Origin: Rhynchopus euleeides
Taxonomy: Eukaryota; Euglenozoa; Diplonemea; Diplonemida; Diplonemidae
DNA: 64,000 nt
Reading direction: 5' to 3'
NCBI GenBank assembly: GCA_963210315.1
Contig: OY723259.1
Location: 2,170,001 to 2,234,000 of the forward strand
How positions within the stretch are numbered: the stretch's first letter is position 1; the number at the start of each line of letters is the position of its first letter. The position numbers and the translations under genes were made by a program. Shown here piece by piece: positions 54,330 to 64,000 of the stretch. A model generated the notes under the pieces. The model saw only the letters and a list, made by a program, of their open reading frames with translations. It did not search any database and had not been told where the DNA came from.

Positions 54330-55481
54330 ATGGAGTTCATTGGAGGACTCGCCTATGGGAACACACCGATGACGCTGCAGGACGAGGTCGCCACCATGCT
54401 GATCCTCGTTGCCGAGGCGAGGCAACGGGACATGGTGCAGATCTCTGCTTCGTGGGGCACCTCCGACACGGCGGACCGGCTCCGCGCCCTGCGGGAAGCC
54501 TCCGAAAAATGGCGCGGCGTGCGGGAGGAGGTGCGGCGCAGCCTCGTCGCACACCAGGAGAACTCCAAGGTGGTCCGCGCAGGGTTTGCATGCAGATACC
54601 CTTTCCTGGGGGTCATCAACCCCGATGTGATAAATGAATCCCGCCTCCGCCGCGAATCCATCGTCGAACGCGAGAACATGCGGCTCGCAGGCCTGCTACC
54701 CCCACCTCTGGCCGACATCACAGAAGGTGCAGCCCTAGAGGACCACGCGTCAGCCGATGCGGCGTGCGCCACACCCACCCCTGCCGAGACCTGCGAGGAG
54801 CCGGCGGCGGCGGAGGAGGTGGAGGCGGAAGCGGAGCAGGAGGGAGCCGGGTTCCCGCTGCCCCTGTTCTCCTGCGTCGGCGCTGCTGGGGAGGAGGGGT
54901 GGGGGTGGGGCGCAGAGGCCGGGGGCAGTCTCGTGCGGCAGCTCAGCTCTGACAGCTCCTTCGTGGAGGAAGAGGGCTGTGCGGGTGTCGGGGCAGGAGG
55001 GGGCAGGGCAGCCGCGTTGCTGCACCACCGGCAAGGCGAGGCGGAGGAGGAGGGGGAGGACGAGGAGTCCGGGGGGCTGGACAGGTTTTTCGCGCAGTTC
55101 AGCGGGCTGTCCACCTCGGCGACGAGCTCCGATTCGTTCCTGTCGGCGGGAGGGAGGTCGTGGGAGGTTGAGGAGGTCGGGTCGGAGTCACCCAGGGGGG
55201 ATGCGGACTGCGCGAGCTCCTGCTGCCCCATCTTCGGCGGTGCAGATGCGTCGGTGGTGCGCGACCCCTTCGCGAAGAAGTCGCGTTTCGCAGAGGACGA
55301 CCTGCTGTCCTGCTTCGGGTCGCAGCTCTCCTTTGCGCCAAACCCTCTGGGGTCGTCCTTTGCCTCCTCCATGTCCTCGGATGATGACGCGCCGGGAAGC
55401 CACCACTCGAGCCCCTGCGGGTCGCCGGACCTCGCGCGGTGCGTCCCAACCGAAGCCCTGTGTTCCATAACTGAGACCTGA
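54330..55481 (+). CDS. Acidic, Ser/Glu/Gly-rich hypothetical protein
   Basis: I do not recognise this family. The ATG at 54330 (MEFIGGLAYGNTPMTL) gives 383 residues; an in-frame ATG at 54225 would add 35 Pro/Arg/Thr-rich residues that look untranslated. Residues 1-120 are probably ordered and helical (DEVATMLILVAEARQRD, REASEKWRGVREEVRRSLVA). The rest is disordered, with acidic runs (EEVEAEAEQEGAG, EEEGEDEESGG) and many Ser-Asp/Ser-Ser clusters (SSDSFLSAGG, SSMSSDDDAPGS) that could be phosphorylated. Third-position G/C bias and clean amino-acid sequence at the N-terminus support coding. No signal peptide or TM helix. A competing minus-strand frame over the same region is Ser/Pro-rich and less protein-like. 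Confidence 0.55.
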   Translation: MEFIGGLAYGNTPMTLQDEVATMLILVAEARQRDMVQISASWGTSDTADRLRALREASEKWRGVREEVRRSLVAHQENSKVVRAGFACRYPFLGVINPDVINESRLRRESIVERENMRLAGLLPPPLADITEGAALEDHASADAACATPTPAETCEEPAAAEEVEAEAEQEGAGFPLPLFSCVGAAGEEGWGWGAEAGGSLVRQLSSDSSFVEEEGCAGVGAGGGRAAALLHHRQGEAEEEGEDEESGGLDRFFAQFSGLSTSATSSDSFLSAGGRSWEVEEVGSESPRGDADCASSCCPIFGGADASVVRDPFAKKSRFAEDDLLSCFGSQLSFAPNPLGSSFASSMSSDDDAPGSHHSSPCGSPDLARCVPTEALCSITET

Positions 55482-55690
55482 AGTGGGCTTGTTTCGACAC
55501 ACCGAAAGCATGTGGCTTTATGTGTGCTCCGGGGTTGCAAAATACATGTCCTGTCGAGGCGGTTGTTGGGGCCATAGGGAGCTGAGAGGGGGTATTTTTG
55601 GTGTTCTTCCCGTGTGTGCCCCCACGGAACCTTTCAATTGCGCCCAGGTTCTACATTCTAGTTTTTTTTCAAAAAAAATCGGGAAGAGTA
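55482..55690. other. Spacer between hypothetical gene and 3-kb TIR element
   Basis: About 200 bases, no feature recognised. It ends in the TA target of the following element. Confidence 0.5.
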
Positions 55691-55822
55691 CACGGTGGAC
55701 TCCAGCGGGGGTAGGGTAACCCTTTTCGGGAGTCTCAACTAGGGGGAGTCCAACTCCCGCTAGGGGGAGTCTGACTCCCCCTAGCGGGAGTCTTTTCACC
55801 TATTTTCACTCATTTTTCCCAT
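55691..55822 (+). repeat. Left TIR of 3-kb element
   Basis: About 132 bp with stacked CTCCCNCTAGNGGGAG palindromes and GGGAGTCTCAACTAGGGGG. Its inner part is the inverted match of 58537-58600. Confidence 0.8.
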
Positions 55823-55919
55823 GATACCTATGCAATGTGGCACTCGTCACTGAAGTACAGCCACACCAAACGAAACGGACGTTTCCACCCATCCCAGCTC
55901 GCAGACCTGATTCACAAAA

Positions 55920-56300
55920 ATGGGGAAGACGACAACGAAGCCGGCAGCGAAGCCGGCGGCAAAGTCGATTAAGAAGAAGAAGAGCGCAGAGAGTCCCGAG
56001 GCTGCGGAGGCGACGAACATTGTGCATGATTTTTGCACGGCCTTCCCTGTTAAAAAAGGGGGCAGTGTGCTGACACTGGGATCCATTAGAAGGCTCCTAG
56101 CAACGGTGTTGAGCAAGGAGCTCCACCAGCACAGCACCCAGGTGGCCAACGCAATCATCGTCATGTCTTCCCTGACATGGATAAGTTCGCTGTCAGGGAA
56201 GTCGCAACGATGCGGAAGGAGGGCGCTCTCCGTCATATACAAGGTGGAGGCGAAGTATGGCAAGGTGCAGGATACAAACGTGTCGTCGGGGGCAGCCTGA
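55920..56300 (+). CDS. Small basic, possibly histone-fold-like protein encoded in the 3-kb element
   Basis: 126 residues starting MGKTTTKPAAKPAAKSIKKK. The Lys/Ala/Pro-rich tail resembles a histone N-terminus. Residues about 30-85 (VHDFCTAFPVKKGGSVLTLG, SIRRLLATVLSKELHQHSTQ) have the spacing of a helix-loop-helix. The LSKELHQHSTQVANAI part is loosely like the C-terminal helices of H2B; this is weak and unconfirmed. A DNA-binding accessory protein is the simplest guess. It lies between the left TIR (ends 55822) and the internal TIR copy (56451). Another basic, unrelated ORF remains possible. Confidence 0.45.
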   Translation: MGKTTTKPAAKPAAKSIKKKKSAESPEAAEATNIVHDFCTAFPVKKGGSVLTLGSIRRLLATVLSKELHQHSTQVANAIIVMSSLTWISSLSGKSQRCGRRALSVIYKVEAKYGKVQDTNVSSGAA

Positions 56301-56450
56301 AGCCGCGAATGATCGCGACACGGGCGAACGGCTTGGCACCGTGGGTCTGGATAGATGCTGGAGTTCGGCCGGGTGAAACCGGAAGTCGCAGCAAAATTTG
56401 CCCCCCCAGATTTCTTCCTCAAACCCACCCGTGGGCTGATCCGGCCTTGC

Positions 56451-56549
56451 ACGGTGGACTCCAGCGGGGGTAGGGTACCACTATCGGGTTTAACCCTTTT
56501 CGGGAGTCTCAACTAGGGGGAGTCCAACTCCCGCTAGCGGGAGTATAGA
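56451..56549 (+). repeat. Internal copy of left-TIR sequence in 3-kb element
   Basis: Starts CACGGTGGACTCCAGCGGGG and continues like the left TIR, with a 15-bp insert (CACTATCGGGTTTA). Direct orientation relative to 55691. It could be the left end of an inner, shorter element 56451-58686, but it lacks a flanking TA. Confidence 0.7.
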
Positions 56550-56565
56550 TCAGCAGTGGGCAACA

Positions 56566-58371
56566 ATGAGGCGATGCGGGGGGCGAGGGCACCGATGCTC
56601 ACTGTGCGACATCCCAGAAGAACGCTGGTATCAACAGGTGCATCGATACCCGCACCTGACTCTCTCTGAGATGAAAGAGGCTGGCTACCCCTCCCTCTTG
56701 GCAGGTGTGCTTCCCAATGCCCGCTACGTCACCCCAGCACTCCATGACTGCAAGGGGCTCGCCATGCGGCTGATCAGGGTACTGGATGACAGGGGTGGAG
56801 CTTGGGGGTTTTTTCGGGTCAGCTGACCTGATTTTCTGCAGGCCCTCACAAAAAATCAGGTCAGGGGTAAAAAGAAAAAAAAATATAGATTTTCGGGAAA
56901 CCGGAAAAGTTGGCTCCTCGCCTTGGGGCCTCAAGGTGACCAGGAGGCGTTTCGTGAGCAAAGTGACCCCAGCGACATGAGCACAGGCCTCAAACAGTCA
57001 CAATAGAGGACAAATGAAGCTGCCCAACCCGTACCGTGCAACAGACGTTTACTACCGTGGCCTCCGGTGGCTGGGGGGCTCCGCCCCCCAGACCCCCCTG
57101 TGGCATGTGCCTGTCTTGTACCCAAGCCCTTTACATCAGGGAATCTCAGTATCCTCAGGAGGACGCAGCCAACTCACACAGAATCCGTACGCCCGCAAGT
57201 CACAGATGTTCACTACCGTGGCCTCCGGCGGCTGGGAGCTCTGCCTCCCAGACCCCCCCTACGGCATGTGTTTGTCTTGTAACCAAGTCCTTGCGCGTCC
57301 GGGGCTGCATATCGGTTCCGGTACCTCGCGGGAGGCTGGGCCCGAGCACTGATCTCTGAGACGAACCGGGGGGGAACCCATAAGAAAAAATTGGCTGACC
57401 CGATCTGACCCGATCCAGCCCGCAACCCCATATTTCAAGCTCCACCCCTGCTGGATGAGACAACAAAAAAATATTCGACAAGACCTGTACAAACCTTGCA
57501 CTGAATGTGTCGCAGCATGGGACAGGTGCTCAGTTCCGGAAGGTCGTGCTTGCCTGTCACAGGACACACCTACAAGGGCTTGTTCCGCTACCTCTTTGTC
57601 TCCCTTGCAGACCTCATGCATTTCCGGTATGCAGACATCCCCTGGCGCTTCTGGGGATGCAAGGATGAGTCAGCCCGGATTCCCTTCTTGCGTGCTCGGA
57701 TCTCAGGGCATATATTTCACTGGTTGATGGAGCATGCCGAAAAGGGATCAACGCGCAATGCCTACGTACACAGTCTCCATCATTGGTGGGCTCCAGAAGA
57801 TGCAGTGCCTCTGCAGAACAACGACGAATTTGAAGAAGCAGAGAACGGACATCGCAAGAAAGATGCCGTTACAATCGCCAGCTCCGCAACTTACGAGAGA
57901 GATCTTGCGATGGCAGAAGAGAAGCGGCGCGCATCGGGCATGCCTTGGAAGGTTGCGCACCTGTCGCAGGACGGGATCCTCGGGTATAGAGAAGTCATCC
58001 TGTGTCCGTGTCTGCACACCCGACACGCTCATAGATTGGCTGTGTATGTTCTTTGCACACAGTTGACACAGCTGCAGAAGGGGTTTGTGCACTGCAACAC
58101 ACAGGACTTCGTTGAACCCATCAGCGCGCCCTACTTCCTGTTCCGGTTCCCCGAAGGACACCGCAAATTATCGCTCTGCTTGTGCAAAATGCCAATCCCG
58201 CTGGGGGCGACTTTCACACCATTCGTGTCATCCGAGGCGACTTTGAGCACGCTTGACCAACGCGCACAGCAGGAGGGGGATGACAGTTCTGACGAAGAAG
58301 ATGAGGCCTGCAGGATGGCTTGTCTTGCCCAAGGTGTAACACAACTACGACAGGCGATGGCCGCACTTTGA
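56566..58371 (+). pseudogene. Large ORF of the 3-kb element, interrupted by a hAT MITE and a TGA
   Basis: The part 56566-56789 encodes a segment with HRCSLCDIPEERWY (CxxC) and TPALHDCKGLAMRLI. After the 661-bp MITE plus one 8-bp target copy (669 bp, a multiple of three), the same frame resumes at 57451. It meets a single TGA at 57502, then continues from ATG 57505 to TGA 58369 (288 codons, ADIPWRFWGCKDESARIPFL, then an acidic DDSSDEEDEA stretch). All pieces share one frame, so I infer one ancestral protein of roughly 380 residues or more; whether the TGA is read through is unknown. CxxC followed by a PLHxxxG motif is reminiscent of proteins coded by some large eukaryotic DNA transposons, but I cannot name the family and see no DDE motif. 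Confidence 0.55.
56790..57450. mobile_element. hAT-type MITE, 661 bp, with 8-bp target-site duplication
   Basis: The ends are inverted: CAGGGGTGGAGCTTG at left and CAAGCTCCACCCCTG at right. The direct 8-bp duplication CTGGATGA lies at 56782-56789 and 57451-57458. CAGGGGTGG-type ends with an 8-bp duplication are the signature of hAT elements (family knowledge). The inside holds two about 110-bp direct repeats (57030-57130, 57185-57290) with CTACCGTGGCCTCCGG and a GGGGCTCCGCCCCCC hairpin. No transposase, so non-autonomous. Confidence 0.9.
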
Positions 58372-58534
58372 CACCTCAAATTCTAACCGCTCACCTCCGC
58401 AGGTGTAGCCGCTACCAGGAGGATAGGTAGGTAGTCCAGAGTCCGGGGAAACTGACAGAAGCAAAACAAGCCCCTCCCCATCCCTCTTCCACCATGATTT
58501 TACCCCCCACGCCAGTAGACTGTAACTATATCAT

Positions 58535-58686
58535 GGGAAAAATGGATGAAAATAGGTGAAAAGACTCCCGCTAGGGGGAGTCAGACTCCCCCTAGCGGGA
58601 GTATAGACTCCCGCTAGCGGGAGTCTTTGACACCCGCTCAGACTCCCGCTCCCAGACTCCCGCTAGGGCCGCTGGAGTCCACCGTG
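58535..58686 (-). repeat. Right TIR of 3-kb element
   Basis: Inverted counterpart of 55691-55822 with two extra palindrome units (GACTCCCGCTAGCGGGAGTC). Starts inside at CATGGGAAAAATGGATGAAA, matching the left arm's inner edge. Confidence 0.8.
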
Positions 58687-58688
58687 TA

Positions 58689-59405
58689 GATGTGTGATGT
58701 GTGTGATTCTGGTCCCTCTGTCCTGCTTGCAGGGCTGGGGTGGCGTTGTGTGCTTTCACTGCCTGTTCGTCTTTTCGTCAGGGGGTTTGCTCCGGGTTGC
58801 GTTGACTCTCGCTACACCCACACACCCTCTGCCTGTGGCGGCGACGGGCAGAGCAGCCTGGTAGCAGCAACGCGCTGAGTGTGTCTGACAAAAAACTATT
58901 CAACTTAAAAAGGCTTGTGTTGCAGCGTCCTGGAGGGGCGGGGAAGAGGGCGCCCCTCGCTTACAACGGAAAAGGTAACGTGTGTGTGGGGGGGGAGGGT
59001 GGTCGGTTCGTGTTGAATCTGCACCCGCCGCCCCGCCCCCCGCACCAGTCCACCCCCCACCCCTCTGTACAACCAACGAAAACAAAAATACCCCCACACA
59101 AGTGGTGGCCCTTTCCCAGTTGGGGCCACAGCAAAAAAAAAATCCATAAACAGGAAAGAGAGTTTTCCCAACAAGCAGCAACGAAAAAATAGTGTCACTG
59201 TCGCTCGTTCTGCGCCCCTGTTTTGATCCACCCACTCTCGCGGCCTTGCAGCGTTTTATTTTGACGTATTCCCAACCCACGCGCCTTGCTGGAGGTTGAC
59301 TGGAGGTGTCGTGAGTGAGCACATCGGGGCGGTGGGATTCTCCGGAGCGACGAAAGTGAAAACAAAACTAACAACAACACCCCCACCCCTCCCCCATTGT
59401 TGTTA
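58689..59405. other. Intergenic DNA
   Basis: No gene supported. Short ORFs here are Pro-rich or Lys-rich and unconserved in pattern. The final bases ATTGTTGTTA form the target side of the next element. Confidence 0.5.
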
Positions 59406-61004
59406 GCCCCCATTTAAAACTTTACGTTTTAAATGTTTTAAATGTTTTAAATTAAAACGCGTTTTAAATTAATTTAAAACGGAGTTTAAAACGGGGGTTA
59501 AAACAGGGCGTTTCTGTGGTGTTTTCACACCAAAAAAATATTTTCGGCCAAATTTTTTTTTCCATGCCCCCTGAGGCCCCCCAGCTCATATTCTGGGTGA
59601 TTATTCCTGCATTCCTGTCACAGCGGACACATTATTGGTGGAAAATAGGTGGCACTGACGTTGTGGTGAGGGTTGCATCAATCGCACCGGCATCAGTTGG
59701 CACACCCCCTCCGTTGTTCTCAGGAATAATGCAGTTTGACATCAGCATATTTCTGGAGTGTCGAATCTTCATCTTGCATCACTCGATGTGCACCCTTTTG
59801 AGCTGAATCCATGATACAAAGTCGCAGGTTGAAGGCCGATCACCATGATGGGGGTGGCAATGGACCCAGCGAACTCCACCAGCTCCTTCGACAGTCCTGG
59901 AAGCACCTTCTGGAAAAGTTGCACAGTTCCAGTTGCCACCTGGAGCCTACCTTTGGCCTGCCCCTCTTTGAGAGGAGCATATCTGTATTCTCTTTACTCT
60001 CCTATGGACGCCCGACTTCTCTGATCGAGAGAAGCCTACAAAAGGCGTAACCATCCTCGTCATGTATTCTTTGCCTCCAACTTTCACTTTTGCAGAACGG
60101 ATCCCGATGAACTCCAAACAGGAAGTGCAGCCAGCTTCATCACGGCTGTGTTCAACAAGACAGCCAGGTGATGTTGTTGCTGTCAGAACGATGGTTGCAG
60201 CACTCGGCTGCGCCCCACCTGGGGTTGCTCTGGCTGTTGCCAAGCTAGTGTTTGGGACAATTATTGATCACCTAGCCATTCTCTCGGCACCCTAATGATC
60301 GTGGGTAGGCAGCAGGAACCTGCACTCTGGGGGGACGTCATCGATGAGTTTCTTTGAAGAAAGCCGGCGGCTACCGCTGGAGTTAAGGTCCGAAGGGGTC
60401 AGTACCACGGGCGCCACACCGCTCGTGTTGGGCATCGGGTTTCGGTGAAGGCGGGGGCGCTGAGAAAGCGACATGTACGTAACAAGCAATGATCAACCAT
60501 ACACCAGCAAGTCAAACAGGCACCACCGTTGGATCGTTCGTGCACCCGAGTCTGTACTGTACCATCCTGAATCTTTTCTGGGTGATTGTCAACGATGAGG
60601 GCATGAGCTTGCGTCAGGGTGAGCAGAGGAACGGGTTGAGGCCAGGGTGAATGGAGGGTGAAAAGTAGCCCACTTCACCAGGAGGCGAATTTTCGCAGAA
60701 AGCCCTGCCACACAGCTGTGTTTGCCTGATCATGCTCAAAAGGCCTGCAATAGGCTATTTCACACAGGGAATTTGTTCACCCATTTGGGACCCCCAGGGA
60801 GCCTCAAAATTGGATTTTTTTGCCGAAGATGGCCTCAGATGGCCCAAAACGATCAATTTTGGGTTCCAGAAAAAAATCGAAAAGTCTCCCCCTATATTTT
60901 GCAGGGTTTTTTGCCGTTTTAAACCCCGTTTTAAACCCCGTTTTAAATAATTTAAAACGGCGTTTTAAACTTTAAAACGTTTAAAATGTTTAAAACTCGG
61001 TTTC
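59406..61004. mobile_element. Probable TA-flanked element with TTTTAAA-rich inverted ends
   Basis: Left end zone (about 59406-59520) and right end zone (about 60905-61004) are both dense in TTTAAAAC/GTTTTAAA motifs in inverted arrangement. They are bordered by GTTGTTA and TAACAAC, so a TA target lies at 59404-59405 and 61005-61006. The terminal 15 bases match only partly (GCCCCCATTTAAAAC against GAAACCGAGTTTTAAAC), so the exact ends are less sure than for the other elements. The minus strand between 59820 and 60490 holds protein-like segments (ELVEFAGSIATPIMVIGL, CTSCLEFIGIRSAKVKVGG) of unknown family. Confidence 0.55.
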
Positions 61005-61006
61005 TA

Positions 61007-64000
61007 ACAACACTGCCCTCCCCTCCCCCACCCCTGCGGGCATTTTTCAAAAAGATTCATGTGTGTGTGTGGGGGAACTCTTCTAAATCCCACCTTCTTG
61101 CTGGAGCCGATGCCTTGAAAGAAACAAACTGTCCTTCTGCGACACATCGTCGAGAGAGTGAGAAGAGGGCAATATTGAGCGAAAAACTCAAGGCCAACTC
61201 GGGTCGGAAAGAGCTTGGGATTGCCGACACCACAACAGCGATGCCTCAGAGGGCAACCCCTCCCCGCCTCGCATGCACACACCCCACACCGCGCTGAAGT
61301 CCGGTTGTCTTTTTATTGATTTTTTGCTTTTCACCCGGATGAGAGTTGTGCTGATCTGAAAGGATATACGTTTTTGACGTGTTCAACCCCTGCCCTGTTG
61401 TCGAAGAAAACAGGGCAGGGTTTGGGGAGGGTGGGGTGGGTGGGTGGATGGGTGGATGGGGTGCGGCGGGCACAACAGGAAATCTGAATGGGGCCCCTCC
61501 ACTCTATTTTTTTTGGTTTCGGGCGCCGTTTTCTCACCGATCGAACCCCCGGGAAAAATGACCCGCCTCCCACCCCCCCCCCCCCCCACCACACCACACC
61601 ACCCCCCGTTCCCCTCTTCTCTTGATATTTTGCCAATACTCCCACTTCCCTCCACCAATCCACCCCTCTCCCTCCCTCTCTTCAGTTTGGTTTTGGGTTA
61701 TTTGGTTCCTTTATACCCCTCTGAGTCTGTCCCTCAGCGGGTGGCGCGGCGATTTGCTTTAAAAAAAAACGCACGCCACCCGTGTCCCCTCCCCCCCACC
61801 CCCCCCCCCCCCCCACACTCCCTCTCCCCTTCACCCGTCCCACTCATTGCCATGCCCTTTATTTCAGTTCGTTTGGGCGATTCGTTGTTTTGTTGTCCCA
61901 TGCCAGCCAGCCTGCCGTAGCCACCAAGCCTATGGCACGGTGTGCGGTGCCCGGAGTGGGTGTGGGCGGCCGTGATGGGAGCGAGGGGTAAACGAGGAGG
62001 AGGGGGGGGGAGGGGAAGTATGTCCTCAAAATCAAACGAAACAAAAAAAACCCACCTCCCCTCCATCCCCGCCCTCGGATATGTAACACCAAAAAAAAAC
62101 ACCTCCTCAAATTTGATTGCCCGTTTCCATTGTCCTGAAAGGTGAATAGGGTTGTCGTTTTCAGGGAGGACGGGTGTGGGGGGAGGGGGTGGCGTGCGGT
62201 CTGTGCGGCGAGTGTCGGTTATTTTCCTTCGCGGTGAAATAATCGAGAGAGGCTTGCGCGCATGGCATTATGGCTTTAGTTTGCCACGTTTGCCCCCCCC
62301 TACCACCCACCGCCCATTGTAACAAAAACTTCAAAAAGGAAACCAAAAACACATCCAACGAAACAAACAAAAGGAAACGAGGAAGAGGCGACATTAGGCA
62401 CTGCCACCGTGCGGCCAGAAGCAGCCGAACCCGGCCCTCTCTCCGAGGGCTGTGAAGCGCACGGCCAGAAGTCGTTTCAAATCGTCCAAAATGAATATCT
62501 CAGAGCGTAAGTAACCTGATGACGTGTGGTGCCCTCCGCTGTAGGTTGCAATTGCATGGTACACATCCAATTGACATGGAGTGTGTGCAGGGCCTTCTTG
62601 TGTCAGAAAGAACTGCGAGAACACACTCCCCGCACCCCACTCGACGAAAAGACGTGTACGTTTCTGTGTCTTGTGCGATGAGCAAAAAAGGCTATTTGCC
62701 GGTTATCCTTTCGTATTCCCCATGAAGGGGATCACGGTCCTGCACGAGACCCTCCATCTTGCGGTCGCAGCACACTCGCATATGTTCCGGTATTTTCCTG
62801 TGTCTAGTGCACAACACAACGCTTTCGGCGATCTTCAGATGCTGCTGCGTCCTCTTTATTTTTAGTTCCTGTAACCTCATGCAATGAAGGGGGAAATCGA
62901 ACACAAAGGAGCAGCACTCGCAGCCGGGCAGTGTTTACCGACTGGTGCCTGCTGCGAGTAGAGCCACAGTCATCTCACCTCTGCACAGGTCGAGGCGTGT
63001 GTGTGTGTCACCACAGCCTCTCCAAAATAGTTTGAATAAAAAAAACCCGTGCCACTTTTTTTGACTCGTTACGAGCGACGAAGCGTGGCGAAGTCGCGAA
63101 GTAACGAAGGAAATCGTCCAACTGAAGCTTTAGGACTGGCACCTCAGCACAAGCCTTGAGACGCGACTGTCGCTCAGCAAGCAAAAGTCGTCCGAAACAA
63201 CTGTTCTCCCACAGACAGGGTGCCTCAGTAAAGCGAAAGGAATGCGATTTAGTTTTTTTGCAGCCAGATTTTCAGCCCACCTTCTTGACCCCCACCCTAC
63301 CTTTCTGCTGAACAACGTTAACGTTGGGGAAGCGTGCCGGCACCGCACCTCACGAGGCGAGAGGGAAACCGGACCCGATGCCACCTTTCTGCTGTTCCTG
63401 AGCGGAAGAGGCTCCCTTCTTCTTGCCTCGTTCCTTCTCCTCTCACGCCTCTGCTGCTGCTGCCCGCTTGCTGCCCCGATTGCCCACCGTGCTGCACACC
63501 AACAGAGGGCGCGCGCCCCCACGCAAAGAATTTCGCTAACAAAACTTCTCTCGCGAGGCGCGCTCCTCGGAGCGAGGAGCCTTCGAGGAACGCTCCTCTG
63601 GAACCTTCTCCTCCTCCTCTCTCTCTCTCCACCACTCCTTCCCCCCACACCCCCCCGACTGACGTCGGCACTTAACAATTCTGGACTTTTCTCTATTTTC
63701 CTTTGGGGGCCTTTCGCTCAGACATGCAGAGAAGTGAGGAAGGGTGAACCGCCTCACAAGACTGGGTGCAAACCGACACAATTCGACACATATAGTGACA
63801 CAGAGTGAAGGCCCCCAGACGTTGCCTCCCTTTCTGCCCATTTTTTTTGCCTTTATTTCTGAGCGAATTTCATCGAGCCTCGCAGGCTAAGCCACCATCT
63901 TTATCTTTGCGATATCTTGCCGCCCGGGCCCCCTTCGTGGGGAGGGGCTATTTCTTTTTGCCTGGGAAGTGTGACAAGTGGGGGTGTGGGAGGATATTGC
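61007..64000. other. Gene-poor, homopolymer-rich intergenic DNA
   Basis: I can support no gene. C-runs occur at 61568-61588 and 61787-61816, with CT-rich tracts throughout. 63060-63215 is a diverged relative of 40435-40570 (GACGAAG..GTCGCGAAG, CTGTTCTCCCACAG). 63715-63815 resembles 41780-41890 (CCGCCTCACA, GACACA.TTCGACACA, GGCCCCC). These mark old dispersed elements. Confidence 0.5.

Larger units (their letters stand above)
55691..58686. mobile_element. 3.0-kb TA-flanked TIR element with palindromic 20-bp motif arrays in its ends
   Basis: The ends CACGGTGGACTCCAGCG (left) and CGCTGGAGTCCACCGTG (right) lie between TA dinucleotides (55689-55690, 58687-58688). Inverted similarity runs for about 135-150 bp. 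Inside, GACTCCCGCTAGGGGGAGTC and CTCCCCCTAGCGGGAGTC palindromes are stacked, ending at a shared TTTTCACCTATTTTCA block. A third copy of the left end lies inside at 56451. The element carries a small basic ORF (55920-56300) and an interrupted larger ORF (56566-58371), so it may be, or derive from, an autonomous transposon of a kind I do not recognise. Confidence 0.8.

Noticed and set aside
57060-57260. GGGGCTCCGCCCCCC hairpins as transcription terminators
   Set aside because: They lie inside repeated units of the hAT MITE, not behind a gene, and bacterial-type terminators are not expected here.

Overview
This looks like nuclear DNA of a GC-rich, intron-containing protist, probably an alga or algal relative. 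The reasons are spliceosomal introns (nine of eleven visible donors read GTATGC), a giant tandem-domain surface receptor, OGFr, SCYL2 and DUF4116 families, and a tyrosine-recombinase retrotransposon. I cannot fix the species. A chromerid such as Vitrella is one possibility I considered on general resemblance only.

Layout. 1-3780: 3' part of an ankyrin gene made of seven near-identical exon-intron units, ending in a CbbX-like AAA+ domain. 4936-14958: a two-exon, about 3,270-residue type I membrane protein with Cys-rich EGF-like modules and about 17 cadherin-like 'VNDPP' repeats. 15822-20732: a full-length YR retrotransposon with A1/B1-A2-B2 split repeats and order gag, tyrosine recombinase, RT-RNase H. 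22020-27930 and 48554-54002: a 5-6 kb direct segmental duplication. It carries a secreted double-propeller WD40-type gene that is broken in the first copy and intact in the second. 28777-31326: SCYL2-like pseudokinase. 32155-33456: three-exon OGFr-like gene. 34743-37625: ubiquitin-like plus DUF4116 repeat gene with one in-frame TAG. 38995-40131: ubiquitin-like plus ankyrin gene. 42959-43456: small EF-hand gene. 46188-48377: six-TM adenylyl cyclase with one catalytic and one degenerate cyclase domain. 54330-55481: acidic Ser-rich hypothetical protein. From 55.5 kb to the end the DNA is mostly transposons, repeats and homopolymer-rich intergenic sequence.

Mobile DNA is the dominant theme. At least six elements with terminal inverted repeats sit between TA dinucleotides (22874-24874, 40280-41083, 44584-45730, 51915-52299, 55691-58686, probably 59406-61004). 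A hAT-type MITE with an 8-bp target duplication (56790-57450) lies inside an ORF of the 3-kb element. Two insertions can be checked against an empty relative within this window: the 2.0-kb element against the intact WD40 copy, and the 804-bp element against an empty repeat near 44.03 kb.

The genes do not form an operon or an obvious pathway. Several encode sensing, adhesion or repeat-scaffold proteins (receptor, cyclase, EF-hand, ankyrin, WD40, DUF4116). All large coding genes here are on the + strand. All calls come from reading the sequence; no database search was run.
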